In this document: positions 60,240 to 64,000 of the stretch, piece by piece | How the letters are laid out: every line of letters begins with the position of its first letter | Position numbering within the stretch: position 1 is the stretch's first letter | Assembly (NCBI GenBank): GCA_002345575.1 | Contig: DDVX01000017.1 | Location: 1-64,000, forward strand | Reading direction: 5' to 3' | Source of the DNA: Stutzerimonas stutzeri | Lineage (GTDB): Bacteria > Pseudomonadota > Gammaproteobacteria > Pseudomonadales > Pseudomonadaceae | DNA length: 64,000 bases | Program-made: the position numbers and the translations under genes | The notes under the pieces: model-generated | Databases searched by the model: none | What the model was told of the DNA's origin: nothing | What the model saw: only the letters and a program-made list of their open reading frames with translations

Positions 60240-61917
60240 GCACAACCCGCTGGTAGCCATCTATGCCCCCATAGGCCGGGACGGCCCGACCTCAGCCGAC
60301 CTGCTCCGCCGCAGCGGTATGCATGCCCTCGTCTGCAAAAGCCTCGATGAAATACTAGAGCAAGCAGCGACCAACGCCGATGCGGTGTTCATTGCCGAAG
60401 AAGGCCTCTTCGGCCAGGACCTCGACGCACTGGCCGCCTGGGTTGAGCGGCAGCCGCCCTGGTCAGATTTCCCCTTCGTGGTGCTGACCAGCAAACATCA
60501 GCAACCGACAGTTACCGCCTGGCGTCAGCGCATGGTGGCTGCACTATGCAACGTCTCGCTGCTCGAACGCCCTGTACAGGGCATCACCCTGACCAGCGCC
60601 ATCCAGACGGCAGTGCGCGGGCGTCTGCGTCAGTACGAGGTACGCGCCCTGATGGAGGCACGCGAGCAGGTTTCCCAGGAGCTCGAAGCCCTGGTGATCG
60701 AACGCACCAGTGAGCTGGAAAAGACCAACCTGGAGCTACGCGCGCAGATCGCCGAACGCGCCCGCATCGAGGAAACCCTGCGCCAGACGCAGAAGATCGA
60801 AGCCATCGGCCAGCTCACGGGCGGCGTCGCGCATGACTTCAACAACCTGCTGATGGTCATCTCCGGCGGGCTCGACATGCTCGATCGGCGCGATGACCCG
60901 GCCCGCCGCCAGCGCCTGATGAACGGCATGCGCCAGGCTGCACAGCGCGGAGCCGCTCTGACCCGCCAGTTGTTGGCGTTTTCCCGCCGTCAGTCGCTGG
61001 CGCCCGAAGCGGTGGACCTGGCCCAGCGCATCAGGCAAATGCAGGAACTACTTGATCGCAGCCTGCGCGGCGACATCCACGTGCAGGTGCAGTTTGCCGC
61101 GGACCTATGGCCGGTCGAGGTCGATCCCGGCGAACTGGAACTGGTGATCCTCAACCTGGCGGTGAATGCCCGTGACGCCATGCCTGAAGGTGGCTCTATT
61201 CTGCTGCAGGCCTCCAATGCGCCGAACGAGCAGGTGCTAGGTCGCGAGGATGATTTTGTCCGGCTGACCGTGACCGACTCGGGGACCGGCATCCCCGACG
61301 ACCTCCGCGAACGGGTGTTCGACCCCTTTTTTACCACCAAGGAAATCGGCAAGGGCTCGGGTCTGGGTCTAGCCCAGGTCTATGGTTTCGCCCGTCAGTC
61401 CGGCGGCGCCGTATGGATCGACAGCCAATGCGAGCGCGGCACCAGCGTGATCATGCTGCTGCCGCGCTCACAGCAGCAGCCGGAACCGCTACCCAGCGAG
61501 CTTTTGAGCCCTGTCGGGGAATATCGCGAAACGTCCGCCGGTCATATCCTGCTGGTCGATGACGACGAAAAAGTCGCCGCAACGGTTGCCCAGATGCTTG
61601 AACACCTGGGTTATCAGGTAATCCACTGCGCCAGCGCTACCGCCGCTTTGGAATGGTTGGCAAACGGGAGCCACGTGGACCTGATCTTTTCCGATGTAAT
61701 GATGCCTGGCGGCATGAACGGAGTGGAGCTGGCGCGTGAAATCCGTATACGGCAGTTCGATATTCCCGTTCTGCTCACGAGCGGTTACGCCGAGGCGGCG
61801 AGAACGGCTGCAGAGGCTCAGGGCGTCCGTATTCTGGCCAAACCTTACCGCTTAGAAGAGTTGGCCGAAGCAGTGACAGGTGCGATGGAAACGCAGGGCC
61901 GATTGGTCTGCCCCTAG
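60226..61917 (+). CDS. hybrid histidine kinase paired with the KaiC-like protein
   Basis: 563 residues from ATG 60,226 inside the end of the KaiC-like gene. Residues 1–140 look like a receiver fold without clear acidic-pocket residues. A coiled coil (about 145–195) leads to HisKA with the phospho-His in 'GGVAHDFNNLLMVISG', then HATPase ('NLAVNARDAMPEGG', 'GTGIPDDLRERVFDPFF', 'GKGSGLGLAQVYG'). A C-terminal receiver follows ('ILLVDDDEKVAATVAQ', phospho-Asp in 'LIFSDVMMPGGMNG'). No separate output regulator is adjacent. Confidence 0.93.
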   Translation: MTTSEHNPLVAIYAPIGRDGPTSADLLRRSGMHALVCKSLDEILEQAATNADAVFIAEEGLFGQDLDALAAWVERQPPWSDFPFVVLTSKHQQPTVTAWRQRMVAALCNVSLLERPVQGITLTSAIQTAVRGRLRQYEVRALMEAREQVSQELEALVIERTSELEKTNLELRAQIAERARIEETLRQTQKIEAIGQLTGGVAHDFNNLLMVISGGLDMLDRRDDPARRQRLMNGMRQAAQRGAALTRQLLAFSRRQSLAPEAVDLAQRIRQMQELLDRSLRGDIHVQVQFAADLWPVEVDPGELELVILNLAVNARDAMPEGGSILLQASNAPNEQVLGREDDFVRLTVTDSGTGIPDDLRERVFDPFFTTKEIGKGSGLGLAQVYGFARQSGGAVWIDSQCERGTSVIMLLPRSQQQPEPLPSELLSPVGEYRETSAGHILLVDDDEKVAATVAQMLEHLGYQVIHCASATAALEWLANGSHVDLIFSDVMMPGGMNGVELAREIRIRQFDIPVLLTSGYAEAARTAAEAQGVRILAKPYRLEELAEAVTGAMETQGRLVCP

Positions 61918-62135
61918 TCTGATCCACATGTCGCGGGCTACCCGCGACATCGGCCTGGCACCTTTCTTCAGAATTACCGGCGCCGCAGATTGGATACAAT
62001 CTATGGATACAACCTCCAATCCTGTATACAATGCACCAGCAGCTCCTCTAACAGCCGCTCGTGGAAACGCCAGCCAGCCCTCATCGCGCTCTGGCGCACG
62101 GACGACCGGCAACAACAACCGATGACGGGAGTTAT

Positions 62136-62975
62136 ATGGCAAACACCAAATACTATGCCCCTACGGGCGGGCATCCGGCTCAGACCGAACTGCTGACCGA
62201 CCGCGCAATGTTCACCGAGGCCTATGCCGTCATTCCCAAAGGCGTGATGCGTGACATCGTCACCAGCCATCTGCCGTTCTGGGACAACATGCGCATGTGG
62301 GTTCTCTCACGCCCGCTGTCCGGCTTCTCCGAGACCTTCTCCCAGTACATCGTGGAACTGGCTGCCGGTGGCGGCAGCGACAAGCCCGAATTGGACAAGA
62401 ACGCCGAGGGCGTTCTTTTCGTCGTTGACGGTGAGTTCACTCTTACGCTCAACGGCAGCACCCACGAACTGCGCCCCGGCAGCTATGCCTTCATCCCGCC
62501 GGCAGCGGAGTGGAAGGTGCGCAACAACAGCGGTCAGGTCGCTCGTTTCCACTGGATTCGCAAGTTCTATCAGGCCGTCGAAGGGCTGGCGCATCCAGAA
62601 GCCTTCGTCACCAACGAGCAGGACGTTGAGCCAATCGCGATGCCGGGCACCAACGGCGCCTGGGTGACCACCCGCTTCGTCGACATGAGTGACATGCGCC
62701 ACGACATGCACGTGAACATCGTCACCTTCGAGCCGGGCGGCGTGATTCCGTTTGCTGAAACACACGTGATGGAGCACGGCCTTTATGTGCTGGAAGGCAA
62801 AGCGGTGTATCGCCTGAACCAGGACTGGGTCGAGGTGGAAGCCGGTGACTACATGTGGCTGCGCGCCTTCTGCCCGCAAGCCTGCTATTCCGGCGGCCCC
62901 GGCAAGTTCCGTTACTTACTGTACAAGGATGTGAATCGTCATATGGATCTGGGCAAGTACAACCACAGGTCCTAA
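62136..62975 (+). CDS. allE: (S)-ureidoglycine aminohydrolase (bicupin)
   Basis: 279 residues from ATG 62,136, with GGGAG upstream; longer starts lack support. Two cupin halves are visible: 'NAEGVLFVVDGEFTLTLNGS' and 'GGVIPFAETHVMEHGLYVLE', the latter with the expected metal-binding Glu/His pattern. The enzyme releases ammonia from (S)-ureidoglycine in allantoin breakdown. It is upstream of an 8-oxoguanine deaminase gene on the same strand, fitting a purine-catabolism context, as in other pseudomonads. Confidence 0.92.
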   Translation: MANTKYYAPTGGHPAQTELLTDRAMFTEAYAVIPKGVMRDIVTSHLPFWDNMRMWVLSRPLSGFSETFSQYIVELAAGGGSDKPELDKNAEGVLFVVDGEFTLTLNGSTHELRPGSYAFIPPAAEWKVRNNSGQVARFHWIRKFYQAVEGLAHPEAFVTNEQDVEPIAMPGTNGAWVTTRFVDMSDMRHDMHVNIVTFEPGGVIPFAETHVMEHGLYVLEGKAVYRLNQDWVEVEAGDYMWLRAFCPQACYSGGPGKFRYLLYKDVNRHMDLGKYNHRS

Positions 62976-63095
62976 CATGCAACGCCAGCCGCCCCGCTAT
63001 GGGGGGCGGCTGCAAGCTGTATGTGCCACACCCCTGGATCAGCAGACAGGGCATAACTGAGCTGGCTTTTCTGAACCCAACATTTTCAGGGCACT

Positions 63096-63294
63096 TCTGA
63101 AAACATAGGCGAGGCAGCCAGCGCAAGGCGAAAACAGGCGAGAAACGTAGCGCAGCGTAGTAACAGCCATAGGCTGGCCCGTAGGGTGAGCGCAGCGAAT
63201 CAAGCGCAGTTTACAGCTGTAAATGAGCATTTTGATCGGACTCGCGTACGAGTCTGTTTTCAACGCAGCGAAGGCAACGCAGCTAGTTTTCAGA
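63096..63294. repeat. dispersed MITE-like intergenic repeat, copy 2
   Basis: About 199 bp. It begins TCTGAAAACATAGGCGAGGC and ends CGCAGCTAGTTTTCAGA, so the termini are inverted. It shares the terminal and internal blocks of the copy at 52.1 kb (GGCGAGGCAG, ACAGGCGAGAAACG, TAAATGAGCA, GTTTTCAACGCAGC) but has about 60 extra bases in the middle. Confidence 0.75.
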
Positions 63295-63317
63295 GGGTCC
63301 TGCAGGAGGAGCCGGCA

Positions 63318-64000
63318 ATGGCCAATACCCGCATCTGGATCAAAAACCCCCTCGCGATCTTCACTGCCAACAATCAGAACGCTTCCGGTGGGCTGGTTAT
63401 CGAAAACGGCGTTATTACTGAACTGCTTGCTGCTGGCCAGGCACCAGCAGCTCCCGTAGATAGCACCTTTGACGCCCGTGAGCACGTAGTGCTGCCGGGA
63501 CTGATTAACACCCATCACCACTTCTACCAAACGCTTACTCGCGCATGGGGCCCGGTGGTCAACCAGCCGCTGTTTCCCTGGCTGAAGACGCTCTACCCGG
63601 TGTGGGCACGACTGACACCGGAAAAGCTCGAGCTGGCGAGCAAGGTCGCTCTGGCCGAGCTGCTGCTGTCGGGCTGCACCACAGCGGCCGATCATCACTA
63701 CCTATTCCCCGAAGGGCTGGAAGAAGCCATCGATGTGCAGGTCCAGGCGGTGCGCGAACTGGGTATGCGCGCCATGCTCACCCGTGGCTCCATGAGCCTG
63801 GGCGAAGCCGATGGCGGCCTGCCGCCGCAACAGACGGTACAGGAAGCCGAAGTGATCCTGGCCGACAGCGAGCGGCTGATCGGTCGCTACCATGAGCGTG
63901 GCGCTGGCGCGCAAATCCAAATCGCCCTGGCGCCCTGCTCGCCCTTCTCGGTGACGCCGGAAATCATGCGCGCCAGCGCCGCCATGGCCGAGCGCATGGA
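63318..64000 (+). CDS. 8-oxoguanine deaminase (partial, cut by window end)
   Basis: First 227 residues; starts at ATG 63,318 with AGGAGGAG nine bases upstream. It is an amidohydrolase: 'VLPGLINTHHHFYQTLTRAW' supplies the HxH metal site, and 'PLFPWLKTLYPVWARLTPE' and 'SGCTTAADHHYLFPEGLEEA' closely match the Pseudomonas PA0142-type 8-oxoguanine deaminase, which turns 8-oxoguanine into urate. The remaining metal ligands lie beyond the window. It is likely co-transcribed with the ureidoglycine aminohydrolase gene unless the repeat between them terminates transcription. Confidence 0.93.
   Translation, partial: MANTRIWIKNPLAIFTANNQNASGGLVIENGVITELLAAGQAPAAPVDSTFDAREHVVLPGLINTHHHFYQTLTRAWGPVVNQPLFPWLKTLYPVWARLTPEKLELASKVALAELLLSGCTTAADHHYLFPEGLEEAIDVQVQAVRELGMRAMLTRGSMSLGEADGGLPPQQTVQEAEVILADSERLIGRYHERGAGAQIQIALAPCSPFSVTPEIMRASAAMAERM

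Overview
The window is chromosomal DNA of a gammaproteobacterium, almost certainly Pseudomonas in the broad sense. The evidence is the pncC–recA pair next to mutS–fdxA, the PA0142-type 8-oxoguanine deaminase, and high-GC codon use. It falls into two unlike halves: a mobile island (about 1–21,862) and resident chromosome (about 21,863–64,000).

Island. The host recA is cut after codon Ile-Tyr of its 'GRIVEIY' motif; only its first ~68 codons and SOS box remain (21,848–22,111). The next gene inward is a complete second recA (20,703–21,749), which should restore function. Behind a dead IS30-family copy lies a four-gene operon (13,525–19,537) of three large tyrosine-recombinase-like proteins and one small helical protein. 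This matches the ginABCD module of the GInt genomic islands known from Pseudomonas. The cargo runs leftwards and off the window, so the other end is not seen. It contains: (a) a 5.84-kb ISL3/ISPpu12-like element (6,395–12,235) with matching inverted repeats and a perfect 8-bp target duplication, carrying a MerR regulator, CDF and ZIP metal transporters, lnt and lspA; (b) the parS/RES toxin–antitoxin pair whose toxin gene that element split; (c) further toxin–antitoxin relics; and (d) minus-strand accessory genes at 0.5–4.8 kb, including a frameshifted ApeA-like HEPN anti-phage gene, a decayed HNH-like gene, an MltR-like gene and an unknown HEPN-like gene.

Chromosome. pncC, mutS, fdxA, a CsbD-like stress protein and a YihY membrane protein come first. 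A small flippase/pyruvyltransferase pair, tRNA-Thr(CGT) and a three-gene envelope-stress-type operon follow. From 32.4 to 50.9 kb is an exopolysaccharide locus of Wzx/Wzy type. It has an export channel (Wza), a chain-length tyrosine kinase (Wzc), Ugd, Wzx, glycosyltransferases, Gmd and Fcl for GDP-L-fucose, a Wzy-like polymerase/ligase, a WecG/TagA transferase, and two secreted GH5 glycosidases, one with four tandem ~95-residue repeats. The precursors imply a polymer with fucose and glucuronic acid. No initiating polyprenyl-phosphate sugar transferase is visible.

The last 13 kb holds housekeeping and signalling genes: a CvfB-like RNA-binding protein, a sugar dehydrogenase, a pseudouridine-synthase homologue, periplasmic and lipoproteins, an rRNA methyltransferase, and a KaiC-like ATPase overlapping a hybrid histidine kinase. 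It ends with two purine-catabolism genes (allE-like and an 8-oxoguanine deaminase cut by the window end). Two copies of a dispersed, MITE-like intergenic repeat sit at 52.1 and 63.1 kb.
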